A DNA stretch of 15,634 bases from Bacteroidales bacterium (GCA_031272415.1 JAISTU010000042.1:1-15634); one strand, 5' to 3'; shown: positions 1 through 7,813, counted from the first letter of the stretch. The notes: generated from the sequence alone by a model not told the origin. A program made the numbers and translations.

Positions 1-279
1 TAGAAATGGCATGATGCCGTTTTGTCCCAATGTGGATACAACATCTCTGTCTTCTCCCTTGAAGAGGAAGCGACAAAATGCACGTAACTGCTTGATAATC
101 AGTACATTGGGGGGGGGGGGGGGGGTAAATGCTTGATAATCAGCACATTGCACAGCAATAGCATGCTTTCCGAAATTATGGCTTAAATCTTCGCCCAATC
201 GAAAATCATACTTTCTGCATACCGCCTCATTCGCTGTATGTCTTTTGTTGTCTGCAATGCTACTAATCATTCTGAACAT
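1..279 (-). CDS. Unrecognised protein, N-terminal part, with poly-C/poly-proline tract (runs off window)
   Basis: Reading the minus strand from ATG at 279 there are 93 codons without a stop to the window edge, so the gene is partial. A second ATG at 270 is an alternative start. The translation starts MFRMISSIADNKRHTANEAV, continues to a run TPPPPP encoded by 17 consecutive C, and then goes on through LIIKQLRAFCRFLFKG to the edge. I recognise no domain, signal peptide or membrane segment. A TATCTTTG promoter box lies about 60 bp upstream, which supports expression. The C tract makes the frame fragile: with 18 C (or 15) a second frame is open to the edge; with 16 C translation stops three codons later. 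It could be a phase-variable gene, a decayed fragment, or a sequence artefact at the homopolymer. Confidence 0.35.
   Translation of the reverse strand, partial: MFRMISSIADNKRHTANEAVCRKYDFRLGEDLSHNFGKHAIAVQCADYQAFTPPPPPNVLIIKQLRAFCRFLFKGEDRDVVSTLGQNGIMPFL
89..150. repeat. 21-bp direct repeat flanking a 17-G homopolymer
   Basis: Positions 89-109 and 130-150 are the same 21-bp sequence apart from one base (T/C at 103 versus 144). Between them is a run of 17 G (109-125) and the short string TAAA. In an AT-rich genome such a G run is striking. Collapsing the duplication gives one continuous reading frame on the minus strand (…QCADYQAV…), suggesting the tract plus one repeat copy was added to a simpler ancestor. 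Slippage-prone contingency locus and assembly or base-calling artefact are both possible. Confidence 0.85.
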
Positions 280-338
280 CTTATATATACATTAGTATAA
301 TTATTTATTTTTATTAAAAAAATTTTTAAGGGTTTTTA

Positions 339-346
339 CAAAGATA
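339..346 (-). promoter_or_regulatory. Bacteroidota -7 box for the left-edge gene
   Basis: Minus strand reads GTGTATCTTTGTAAA, containing TATCTTTG, an exact match to TAnnTTTG. It lies in the same extended block (AT-rich run, AATTC/GAA, then GTGTATCTTTG) seen before four other transcription units here. A separate -33 box is not clear; the position is A/T-rich. Confidence 0.65.
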
Positions 347-445
347 CACAAATTTTTGAATTAAAAATTAAAAAATAAAAATTAAAAGTGATTTTGTTGG
401 TTATTTTGTTGATAGTCAAGGGGGAATTTTTTTTTGAGCTTTTTT

Positions 446-465
446 GTCTTCTGAACTTTGATTTT
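446..465 (+). repeat. Solo left arm of the GTCTGAAC palindrome
   Basis: The segment GTCTTCTGAACTTTGATTTT matches the start of the palindromic cores at 509 and 7891 (GTCTGAACNNTGATTTT) apart from a small TCT insertion. No matching right arm lies close by, so it looks like a decayed or half copy beside the complete element at 471-646. Confidence 0.55.
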
Positions 466-470
466 ATTCC

Positions 471-646
471 AGAGTGCAGAGTGTAGAGATTATTATGATT
501 TTAAAATTGTCTGAACCATGATTTTCATAAGATTTATATGATTAACAGGATTATCAGTAATCACACAAATCAAAAAAAATCATTCCAAATCACAGTTCAG
601 ACAATGCAAAAAAAAATCTACACTCTACACTCTTCACTCTACACAC
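471..646. repeat. Composite heptad/palindrome intergenic repeat, copy 1
   Basis: Left arm 471-488 is tandem 7-bp units (GAGTGCA, GAGTGTA, GAG). The core 509-602 is an imperfect palindrome opening GTCTGAAC and closing GTTCAGAC, with GATT words about 9-11 bp apart in the left half and AATC words in the right. An A-rich linker follows, then the right arm 617-643 in the opposite orientation (TCTACAC, TCTACAC, with one TCTTCAC). The link GAGATTATTATGATT at the left junction recurs in copy 2, so these copies share descent over more than the arms. A non-autonomous mobile or REP-like element is the simplest reading; a folded transcript end is another. Confidence 0.8.
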
Positions 647-686
647 TAAAAAAAAAAGTTTTTTATTTTTAATTGAAGAATTTGTG

Positions 687-694
687 TATCTTTG
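687..694 (+). promoter_or_regulatory. Bacteroidota -7 box for the PNGase-like gene and cysH
   Basis: TATCTTTG is an exact TAnnTTTG match in the block AATTGAAGAATTTGTG-TATCTTTG. It lies 45 bp before the ATG at 740. AAGGA at 732-736 is a close-spaced possible ribosome site. The promoter should serve both genes of the unit, because the downstream gene follows after 5 bp. Confidence 0.75.
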
Positions 695-739
695 TAAAAT
701 AGTAGTTAAAAATTTTTTAGTATATATAGTTAAGGAATA

Positions 740-2836
740 ATGAAAATTAAGAACAGATTTTTGATGATTTTAGGAGTAAGTGTTGCGCTGGCGACGCAAT
801 GTTTTGCAGATAATGGCGACACTACGGTAGTACAAACATTTAAATTTTCCGATAAAAAGGGAGGTAAAATTGATATTTTTAATTTCCCTGACGGAAGTAA
901 AACTTATGAAAAAGTGTTAATGTATTATACATTAAGATGTGACCCATCTGCGCAGGACGGTTTTCCGTGCGGAGAATGGGATTATGATGTATATACGGAA
1001 CTTCTTTTGCCAAAAACGGCTATGTCTCCGGTGGTAATTCTTTATGATACAACTTATTCGGTGGCGGATTCCGTTTTACAGGTAGACTCCACCAATGTGC
1101 CTTTTGACAGCACGTGGAGTTATACTTATGATACCTCTTATAAATTGCGTGAAAGTGCTTATGAAATTTGGCGACTTGGCATTTATATCACTCCTTATGG
1201 GGGGAGGATAGACTTGGGCGAAGGATGGACTTGGATTTATGATGTGAGCGATTTTGTGCAATTGCTAAAAGATGATGTCATTTTAAGAGATGGCAACGGC
1301 AGTGAATTGGTGGACATTAAATTTATTTTTATAGAAGGTACTCCCGTGCGTAATGTAGTCAATATCAAGAAAGTATGGGATAGTAGAGGCGTAAGTTATT
1401 CCGGTTATTGGGAAGGTTATCCGTTGAAATTTTTTGATAATATTGTCAAAGATACTACATTTACATTGACGGCGCAAGAAAAACAAGTTAAACTGCGTAC
1501 AACTGTTACAGGACACATGTATGGTGAAGGCTCCGGTTGTGCTGAATTTTGCAGTAATATACATACCCTAAAAGTCAATGGACAAGAGATTAGAAGTTGG
1601 GATATTCTACAAGATTGTGCCAATAATCCTCTCAAAGGGCAAGCCGGTACATGGGTTTTGCCACGTGCAGGCTGGTGTACAGGTACAGAAGCGAAAACCA
1701 ACGAATTTGAATTGACACCTTACATTACCAATAACTCTATCAATTTTGACTATGATGTTCAAAGCGACCCTTATGGTGTTTATAGAATGACAAGTTATTT
1801 GGTAACTTATGGCGATAATAACATTACCGATGATGCGGAGGCTGCGGCGATTATGGCACCGACCAATAACCCTCAATATAGCCATTATAATCCCACTTGT
1901 AACAATCCGATTGTGGTGATTAAAAATATTGGGGCTAACAATTTGCAATCTGCAACCATTACGTATGGCATTGGTAATGAGGGTGCTACACAAATGCAGA
2001 AGACTTACACTTATCAATGGAGTGGCAATTTGGCACTTTTTGAAATGGATACTATTCAATTACCCCGTGTGAATTTTGATGAGATTGGTTTGGACAGTGC
2101 AAGTAAGGGTGAATTTTTCTTTGAAATTTCTAATCCTAACAATGTTTCGGACCCGACACCACATAATAATAAGTTGCATTCGAGTTTTGTAATGCCTCAC
2201 AAATATAATTTTACAAGCATAAAAATAGCATTGCGAACAGATGACCATCCGGGCGAAACAAGTTGGGAACTCTCTGATATTTTTGGTAATGTGTACGGAC
2301 ACAGTGAATTAGTGATGAATAATGCAAAAACAGTTTATGAATCAGCCCCGATAGCACTAACTGACGGCTGTTATGTGTTGAAATTCTCAGACACTTATGG
2401 CGATGGCATGTACGGATGGTTCCGTAAAAATGGATATTCTGTCAGTGATATAGGAGCGGTAGAGGTTACACGCCTTTTCTCCGGCACTATTTATACCAAA
2501 GTTACTGATATAGTTATCCCTTATGATTTTGGGAGAGACTATTATTATTATTTTGCGAATGGTATATTTTCGGATGTTAAGGAAAAGACTGTCAATCCGT
2601 TTGCGATATATCCTAATCCTGCAAAATCTATGCTCAATGTGGCAGCCTATCAATATTCAGGCACTGCCACTGCCTATATTTATGATATACAAGGCAGATT
2701 GTTGATGACGCAAGATATTGAAGGAGAGACTATTACACAAATTCCACTCCATAACTTTGCTCCCGGATTTTATACTGTTGTATTTAAGGATAAAGAAAGC
2801 ATTGTAGGTAGAGGCAAATTTGCTGTAACCGACTAA
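740..2836 (+). CDS. Secreted PNGase F-like peptide N-glycosidase with T9SS sorting domain
   Basis: Likely cleaves N-glycans from asparagine in glycoproteins, acting at the cell surface or outside. Residues 1-23 form a signal peptide (cut after CFA). Residues ~30-355 match the two-domain fold of PNGase F from Elizabethkingia. The three acidic active-site residues of that enzyme (D60, E118, E206) correspond to D81 in CGEWD, E199 in IEGTP and E269 in GCAEFC. All six disulfide cysteines also have counterparts (C67/C77, C267/C271, C293/C313). Between the D81 motif and WRLGIYITPYG there is an insertion of about 55 residues absent from PNGase F. Residues ~380-480 resemble an Ig-like CARDB-type module. 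Residues ~495-590 are a beta-rich module (TDDHPGETSWEL, SDTYGDGMYGW). The last ~80 residues (IYPNPA start) are a T9SS type A sorting domain. At 698 residues it is about twice the catalytic unit. Family assignment is firm; substrate is inferred. Confidence 0.9.
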   Translation: MKIKNRFLMILGVSVALATQCFADNGDTTVVQTFKFSDKKGGKIDIFNFPDGSKTYEKVLMYYTLRCDPSAQDGFPCGEWDYDVYTELLLPKTAMSPVVILYDTTYSVADSVLQVDSTNVPFDSTWSYTYDTSYKLRESAYEIWRLGIYITPYGGRIDLGEGWTWIYDVSDFVQLLKDDVILRDGNGSELVDIKFIFIEGTPVRNVVNIKKVWDSRGVSYSGYWEGYPLKFFDNIVKDTTFTLTAQEKQVKLRTTVTGHMYGEGSGCAEFCSNIHTLKVNGQEIRSWDILQDCANNPLKGQAGTWVLPRAGWCTGTEAKTNEFELTPYITNNSINFDYDVQSDPYGVYRMTSYLVTYGDNNITDDAEAAAIMAPTNNPQYSHYNPTCNNPIVVIKNIGANNLQSATITYGIGNEGATQMQKTYTYQWSGNLALFEMDTIQLPRVNFDEIGLDSASKGEFFFEISNPNNVSDPTPHNNKLHSSFVMPHKYNFTSIKIALRTDDHPGETSWELSDIFGNVYGHSELVMNNAKTVYESAPIALTDGCYVLKFSDTYGDGMYGWFRKNGYSVSDIGAVEVTRLFSGTIYTKVTDIVIPYDFGRDYYYYFANGIFSDVKEKTVNPFAIYPNPAKSMLNVAAYQYSGTATAYIYDIQGRLLMTQDIEGETITQIPLHNFAPGFYTVVFKDKESIVGRGKFAVTD

Positions 2837-2841
2837 TAAGC

Positions 2842-3552
2842 ATGGAAGATTTTCGATTTAATGTTGTATTTTTCAACAAGCATTTTGCGGCATTGTCGCC
2901 GCAAAATGTTTTGTTGGAGTTTATCACCAAAATGGGTAAACGTTTGGCTTTGGCGTCATCGTTAGGGATTGAAGACCAAGTTCTGACGGATATGATGTTA
3001 AAAATTGACCCTACTGCTCGCATTTTCACGCTTGATACGGGACGATTGTTCCCCCAAACGTACCAATTGATTGACAAAACAAACCTTCATTACAATATCA
3101 AAATTGAGACTTTTTTCCCTGATTATAAGGAAGTTGAGGCAATGGTCAATCAAAAAGGTATCAATTTGTTTTATGATAGTATTGAGAATAGAAAATTATG
3201 TTGTAAAGTTCGCAAAATCAATCCATTAGAGCGTGCATTTGAGACTTTGGATGTTTGGATTTGCGGCTTACGTAAGAGTCAATCTGTTACACGCAAAGAT
3301 TTGAACATGTTTGAGTGGGATGAAGCACATAATAAATTGAAAATCAATCCTTTAATAAATTGGAGTGAAGAAGAAGTTTGGGATTATATTCACAAAAATA
3401 ATGTTCCCTACAATTCTTTGCACGACCAAAATTATCCCAGCATTGGTTGTCAGCCTTGCACGCGGGCGGTTTCAGAAGGCGAAGATATTCGCTCCGGCAG
3501 ATGGTGGTGGGAAGCCCCCGAACACAAAGAATGTGGTTTACATAAACGCTAA
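2842..3552 (+). CDS. cysH: Assimilatory APS (adenylyl-sulfate) reductase, CysH family
   Basis: Reduces adenylyl-sulfate (or PAPS) to sulfite with thioredoxin or glutaredoxin, in cytoplasmic sulfate assimilation. The 236-residue length is typical. The PP-loop-like segment SSLGIEDQV is at 39-47 and LDTGRLFPQTY at 64-74. Cysteine pairs C120-C121 and C203/C206 (GCQPC) form the 4Fe-4S site that marks the bacterial APS reductase type, distinguishing it from cluster-free PAPS reductases such as that of E. coli. The catalytic cysteine is C231 in KECGLH at the C-terminus. The ATG lies 5 bp after the stop of the PNGase-like gene with no obvious ribosome site, so translation may be coupled. No ATP sulfurylase (cysD/cysN) or sulfite reductase gene is in the window. 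It converges with deoC. Confidence 0.92.
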   Translation: MEDFRFNVVFFNKHFAALSPQNVLLEFITKMGKRLALASSLGIEDQVLTDMMLKIDPTARIFTLDTGRLFPQTYQLIDKTNLHYNIKIETFFPDYKEVEAMVNQKGINLFYDSIENRKLCCKVRKINPLERAFETLDVWICGLRKSQSVTRKDLNMFEWDEAHNKLKINPLINWSEEEVWDYIHKNNVPYNSLHDQNYPSIGCQPCTRAVSEGEDIRSGRWWWEAPEHKECGLHKR

Positions 3553-3557
3553 AAAGA

Positions 3558-4367
3558 TTAAAATTTCAGTTTTTCATCTAACAAATTGGCTAATCGACTT
3601 GTCCCTATGCGAAAAAGTTTTTTTGTGAGCCATTGTTTTCCTAAAATTATCTCTAATAGCCTGATATACAATAGAATAGAAGATATATCTTTTATTCCGC
3701 CTGCCACTTTTATTCCGATTGCATTGCCTGTTTTTTCAAAATAATTTTTAATTATGATTGCCATAGTAGCAAAGGCTTCCGGTGTGGCATTGAGAGCAAC
3801 TTTTCCTGTAGACGTTTTGAGAAAATCTGCACCGCCATTGATGGCTATTTTGCTCGCAAGTGCAATATTTTCAATGCTTTGCAGTTCTCCTGTTTCTAAA
3901 ATGACTTTCAAAATACGCTTTTGACAAAGTTCTTTCGTTGTATGTATTTGATTTTCAATAGATTGTGTATTTCCCGATAAAAAATCACCTCTTGAAAAAA
4001 CCAAATCTAATTCATCCGTCCCTTCTTCTAAAGAATATTTTATTTCACTTATTTTCAAGTGATTAGGGAGAACTCCATAAGGGAAGCCCCCCACTACTGT
4101 TGCTATTTGAATATCAGTGCCTTTGAGTGCGTTTTTTGCACAGCGTATAAAAGCAGGAAATATGCACACCGCTGCCGTGCAAGGAGTATATTCTTTGGCA
4201 TGTTGGCACAATTGCGACACTTTTTTTTCGGTGTCCGTCCCTTCCAAAGTGGTCAAATCTATACAACTTAATGCAAATGAGAACACTGCTTTTTCAGATG
4301 TAAAGTGTTCAATATCAGTATTTTGTGCTTTTTTTATAACGTCTTTTATCTGTTTTTCTAAATTCAT
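3558..4367 (-). CDS. deoC: Deoxyribose-phosphate aldolase
   Basis: Cleaves 2-deoxyribose 5-phosphate to glyceraldehyde 3-phosphate and acetaldehyde, the last step of deoxynucleoside breakdown, in the cytoplasm. The (beta/alpha)8 aldolase motifs are in order: ATVVGGFPYG (~89-98), the acidic strand DELDLVFSRG (118-127), the Schiff-base lysine K184 in DFLKTSTGKV, and the second catalytic lysine K220 in GIKVAGGIKD. The C-terminus has the phosphate-binding type segment FRIGTSRL. At 269 residues it is the longer, E. coli-like form. It lies 92 bp downstream of the RND pump gene on the same strand, so it may be cotranscribed or have its own weak promoter there. Its stop is 5 bp from that of the convergent cysH. 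Confidence 0.93.
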   Translation of the reverse strand: MNLEKQIKDVIKKAQNTDIEHFTSEKAVFSFALSCIDLTTLEGTDTEKKVSQLCQHAKEYTPCTAAVCIFPAFIRCAKNALKGTDIQIATVVGGFPYGVLPNHLKISEIKYSLEEGTDELDLVFSRGDFLSGNTQSIENQIHTTKELCQKRILKVILETGELQSIENIALASKIAINGGADFLKTSTGKVALNATPEAFATMAIIIKNYFEKTGNAIGIKVAGGIKDISSILLYIRLLEIILGKQWLTKKLFRIGTSRLANLLDEKLKF

Positions 4368-4459
4368 ATATTTTTAGCAAAATTTATTGTTTGCATTTAT
4401 GCAGTTTCAACTTGCCAAGCCACTGTTATAATTTTTATTTATTCTTGTTTTATTCGTAA

Positions 4460-7400
4460 TCAGTTGATTTTCTTGATTTTTGCTCTATCTGTCGAGATAT
4501 ACATATACATTGCAGGAACGACAAAAAGAGTCAGCAAAGTAGAAAATATCATGCCCCCGACAACAGAAACACCCATCGCAATACGTCCATTAGCACCTTC
4601 ACCCGAGGCAAACATCAATGGTAAAAGTCCCAAAACAGTGGAAAAACTTGTCATTAAAATAGGTCGTAAACGTTGGGTGGCGGCATCTTTGATGGCTTCT
4701 GCTTTGCTACTGCCCGCCGTTTGACGCTGATTGGCAAATTCAACTATCAAAATACCATTTTTTGCTACCAAGCCGATGAGCATGATGATGCCAATTTGAG
4801 AAAAAATATTCATCGTAACATCTTTAAAATACATGAAAATCAATGCACCTCCTACCGCCAAAGGGACAGTAAACATGATTATCAGCGGGTCTTTAAAACT
4901 TTCAAATTGTGCCGCTAAAATCAAAAATATCAACAATAAAGCCAATACAAACGCAAACAAAAGGCTGTTAGAACTTTCCCTAAATTCCTTTGATTCACCC
5001 GAAAGTGCCGTTGAAAAATCATCATTTAAAACCTCCTTGGCTATTTTATCCATTTGTGTCAATCCTTCTCCAATCGTATAACCCGGACTTAAACCGGAGG
5101 TAATTGTGGCGGATTTGAAACGATTATAGCGATACAACTGCGGCGGTGCAACACTTTCTTTGAGTTGAACAAGGTTGTCCAATTGTATCATATTTCCTTG
5201 ATTATTACGCAAATAAACAGATTTTAAGTCCAATGGTGAATTGCGTTGTTGGCGATTAATTTCACCCAAAATTTGGTACTGTTTTCCATTCATATAAAAA
5301 TAGCCCAGCCTTTGTCCGCTGAGTGCATATTGTAGCGTTTGCCCAATATCAGCAGCACTGACCCCCAAAAGGGAGGCTTTGTCGCGGTCAATCACCAATC
5401 GCATTTCAGGTTTGGTAAATTTTAAATTAACATCTGCCATTTCAAAAGCAGGATTTTGCTGCACTTTTTGCATAAATTGGGGTATAAATTCTTGCAATTT
5501 TTCCAGATTGGGGGCTTGCAAAACATATTGAATGGGCATACTTGCCATTCGCGTCCCAAAAGTAGATTGTTGTTGCACAAAAGCCCTTGCAGTGGTTTGT
5601 TTTCGCAGTGCCTGTGTCAAAGCGTCTGCAATTTCCATTTGAGAGCGTTTTCGTTCACTAATCGGCGTGAGCATCAATCTCACAAAACCGCTACTGCTAC
5701 TGCTTCTACTTATATTCATAATTCTTTCAGGCACAACAGAATCTGCAATTTCAGCCACTCGATTGGTGTAATCTCTGAACCATTCATAAGTAGCCCCTTC
5801 CGGTGCTGTTGTTCGTATGGTAATCATTGAACGGTCTTCTAATGGCGCCATTTCAGCAGGTATTTTTGACCATAAAACATAAATCAATGCAACCACTAAA
5901 CACATCACAGGCGGCACTATCCATTTATGTAATAAAAACGAAGACAGCCATTTATGATAAAAAATAGTTAAATTATTAAAAAATGGCTCACTTTTGCGAT
6001 AAAACCAATTTTGTTTTTCTCTCTTTTTGAGCAATTTAGTTGCAAGCATAGGCGTAAAAGTTAATGCTACAAAGGCTGAAATCAAAACGGCACCCGAAAC
6101 GACCAAACTAAATTCTCTAAACAGCCGTCCTGTCATCCCTTGCAGAAAAACAATAGGAAAAAAGACCGCCACTAAGGTAATTGTGGTGGAAATAATGGCA
6201 AAAAATATCTCTTTTGACCCCGCAATGCCCGCCTGTTGCGGCAACATCCCTTTTTCTATTTTTAGATAAATATTTTCCGTAACCACAATCGCATCATCCA
6301 CTACCAGCCCGACCGCCAGCACCACTGCCAACATGGATAATACATTGATAGAGAAGCCAAAAAGATACATAATGAAAAAACTACCTACCAACGACACAGG
6401 AATAACAACCACCGGCACCAACGTTACACGCCAGTCCCGTAAAAAAAGAAAAATTATCAGCACTACCAACAAAAAAGCGATATAAATTGTCTCTTGAACC
6501 TCTGATATTGAGGCTCTTACAAACCTTGTATTGTCAAAAGCAATATCCAAATGGACACTCTCTGGCAAATCTTTTTCAATTTGGACTATTCTTTTTTGTA
6601 CTTCGTCTGAAATTTCCACTTGATTAGCCCCAGGCTGACAAATAATTACCGCACTAACCATAGGAACGCCGTTTCTACGCAACAGTTCCCGCTCTTCTTC
6701 GGGTCCTAATTCGGCTCTGCCAATATCTTTGAAACGAACTATATTATAAGCATTCTTCTTGATAATCAAGTTATTAAATTCTTCCGGCGTTTCCATTAAC
6801 CCCATTGTTCTGATGGCTAATTCAATGCGGTCGCCTTCAATTCTGCCCGATGGAAGTTCAATATTATCCTTATCTATTGCATTTTTAACATCCATTGGCG
6901 TAATGCCGTAAGCAGCCATTTTAAGCGGGTCAAGCCACAACCGCATAGAATAACGCTTTAAACCCCACAAATCTACCGAACTTACATTGGGAATCGTTTG
7001 CAAACGCTCTTTGACGGTCAATTCGGCAATTTCACTTAATCGCAACAGCGACAACTTATTACTTTGAATTGTAATTTGCATAATCGGCGAAGCATCTGCA
7101 TCCGATTTGGAAATCGTTGGAGGGTCGCAATCTTTGGGCAAATAACGCTGGGCACGAGAAACTTTGTCTCTCACATCGTTAGCCGCCGTTTCCATGTCTA
7201 TATTGAGTTCAAATTCAATCGTAATTCGGCTTGACCCTTGACGGCTCACACTCGACAAAGCACGTATGCCCGGAATGCCATTTATGTTTTGTTCTAATGG
7301 TTCAGTTATTTGATTTTCAATAACTTCCGCATTTGCACCCGGATAAGATACATCCACCGTAATAATCGGATTATCTACATTCGGATATTCACGTACCCCC

Positions 7401-7495
7401 AAATAAGTGTAACCGATAAATCCTAATAAAAAGATTATCAGCACAAAAACTGTCGACAGTACGGGACGCTTAATGCTGATTTCAGAAATGTTCAT
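4460..7495 (-). CDS. RND-family efflux pump inner-membrane subunit (HAE1/AcrB type)
   Basis: Proton-driven inner-membrane exporter subunit of a tripartite efflux system, likely for hydrophobic or amphiphilic compounds. Its 1011 residues are in the AcrB size class. The N-terminus is MNISEISIKRPV followed by a membrane helix (~13-32). Two periplasmic loops (~33-335 and ~550-840) alternate with helix bundles (~336-490 and ~845-1000), giving the duplicated RND plan. Proton-relay residues are D400-D401 in GLVVDDAIVV and K912 in GLVAKNGILIVEFA, equivalent to AcrB D407, D408 and K940. No membrane-fusion adaptor or TolC-type outer-membrane gene adjoins it; the only upstream neighbour is a small lipoprotein 36 bp away. 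Substrate cannot be told from sequence. A metal-exporting (CzcA) subtype is less likely because the D400-D401 region and the start follow the HAE1 pattern. Confidence 0.92.
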   Translation of the reverse strand: MNISEISIKRPVLSTVFVLIIFLLGFIGYTYLGVREYPNVDNPIITVDVSYPGANAEVIENQITEPLEQNINGIPGIRALSSVSRQGSSRITIEFELNIDMETAANDVRDKVSRAQRYLPKDCDPPTISKSDADASPIMQITIQSNKLSLLRLSEIAELTVKERLQTIPNVSSVDLWGLKRYSMRLWLDPLKMAAYGITPMDVKNAIDKDNIELPSGRIEGDRIELAIRTMGLMETPEEFNNLIIKKNAYNIVRFKDIGRAELGPEEERELLRRNGVPMVSAVIICQPGANQVEISDEVQKRIVQIEKDLPESVHLDIAFDNTRFVRASISEVQETIYIAFLLVVLIIFLFLRDWRVTLVPVVVIPVSLVGSFFIMYLFGFSINVLSMLAVVLAVGLVVDDAIVVTENIYLKIEKGMLPQQAGIAGSKEIFFAIISTTITLVAVFFPIVFLQGMTGRLFREFSLVVSGAVLISAFVALTFTPMLATKLLKKREKQNWFYRKSEPFFNNLTIFYHKWLSSFLLHKWIVPPVMCLVVALIYVLWSKIPAEMAPLEDRSMITIRTTAPEGATYEWFRDYTNRVAEIADSVVPERIMNISRSSSSSGFVRLMLTPISERKRSQMEIADALTQALRKQTTARAFVQQQSTFGTRMASMPIQYVLQAPNLEKLQEFIPQFMQKVQQNPAFEMADVNLKFTKPEMRLVIDRDKASLLGVSAADIGQTLQYALSGQRLGYFYMNGKQYQILGEINRQQRNSPLDLKSVYLRNNQGNMIQLDNLVQLKESVAPPQLYRYNRFKSATITSGLSPGYTIGEGLTQMDKIAKEVLNDDFSTALSGESKEFRESSNSLLFAFVLALLLIFLILAAQFESFKDPLIIMFTVPLAVGGALIFMYFKDVTMNIFSQIGIIMLIGLVAKNGILIVEFANQRQTAGSSKAEAIKDAATQRLRPILMTSFSTVLGLLPLMFASGEGANGRIAMGVSVVGGMIFSTLLTLFVVPAMYMYISTDRAKIKKIN

Positions 7496-7531
7496 TTTGT
7501 CAATAAATAAATATTGCTAAAAATACGTAAC

Positions 7532-7771
7532 TTATTGACAAACAGTCTTATAAGTTGTGCTAATTTCTTGTGTTGTTTCAGTATAAGACATATTTAAGTC
7601 TTTGCAATCCTTTGCAAGGTCAGCAGAAGTCGTTGTTGCCGTATTGCTCACCAAATTAGAATCTGCATCATAGCATGTTTGCGTAAGAGTTTCCGTACAT
7701 TTGCAATTCTTTTGACAACTGATAATCATTGTACAACCGATAACGAATGCGCCTAAAATATTTTTTTTCAT
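7532..7771 (-). CDS. Small cysteine-rich lipoprotein, unknown function
   Basis: A 79-residue protein starting MKKNILGAFVIG with a signal-peptidase II lipobox (IISC, lipidated C19). A GTG one codon upstream is in frame but the ATG at 7771 is the normal start. The mature part is ~61 residues and holds five further cysteines (C23, C25, C33, C56, C78) with the cluster CQKNCKC at its N-terminus and many Thr/Ser. Cysteine spacing suggests disulfides in the periplasm or on the surface, or possibly metal binding. It opens the likely unit ahead of the RND pump, with a TATTTTTG promoter box 43 bp upstream. It is far too short to be the RND adaptor. I do not recognise the family. Confidence 0.75.
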   Translation of the reverse strand: MKKNILGAFVIGCTMIISCQKNCKCTETLTQTCYDADSNLVSNTATTTSADLAKDCKDLNMSYTETTQEISTTYKTVCQ

Positions 7772-7813
7772 CACTTTAATCCAATAATTTTTTTAATACT
7801 ATCAATAAAAATG

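Larger units (their letters stand above)
280..739. other. Divergent intergenic region, 460 bp, no gene
   Basis: The gap separates the minus-strand frame at the left edge from the PNGase-like gene. It contains outward-facing promoter boxes on both sides (minus at 339-346, plus at 687-694), a lone left arm of the GTCTGAAC palindrome (446-465), and a complete composite repeat (471-646). The rest is A/T homopolymer-rich. I see no RNA gene or small protein in it. Confidence 0.8.

Noticed and set aside
1..279. Left edge as an insertion-sequence end
   Set aside because: No terminal inverted repeat or recognisable transposase motif is visible; the frame may be an ordinary gene.
617..646. Heptad repeats as a possible CRISPR array
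   Set aside because: Units are 7 bp and directly tandem with no spacers, and no cas gene is present.
1607..2059. 150-codon minus-strand frame inside the PNGase-like gene
   Set aside because: It is the complement of a well-supported coding region with conserved catalytic residues; its translation has no recognisable features.
4368..4459. Separate promoter for deoC
   Set aside because: The 92-bp gap has AT-rich strings but no exact TAnnTTTG box at a suitable distance on the minus strand, so I did not annotate one.
4464..6269. Several 80-124 codon plus-strand frames opposite the RND gene
   Set aside because: All are antisense shadows of a clear 1011-residue pump gene with conserved proton-relay motifs.
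7772..7774. GTG start one codon before the lipoprotein ATG
   Set aside because: ATG at 7771 is adjacent and standard; the extra residue adds nothing.
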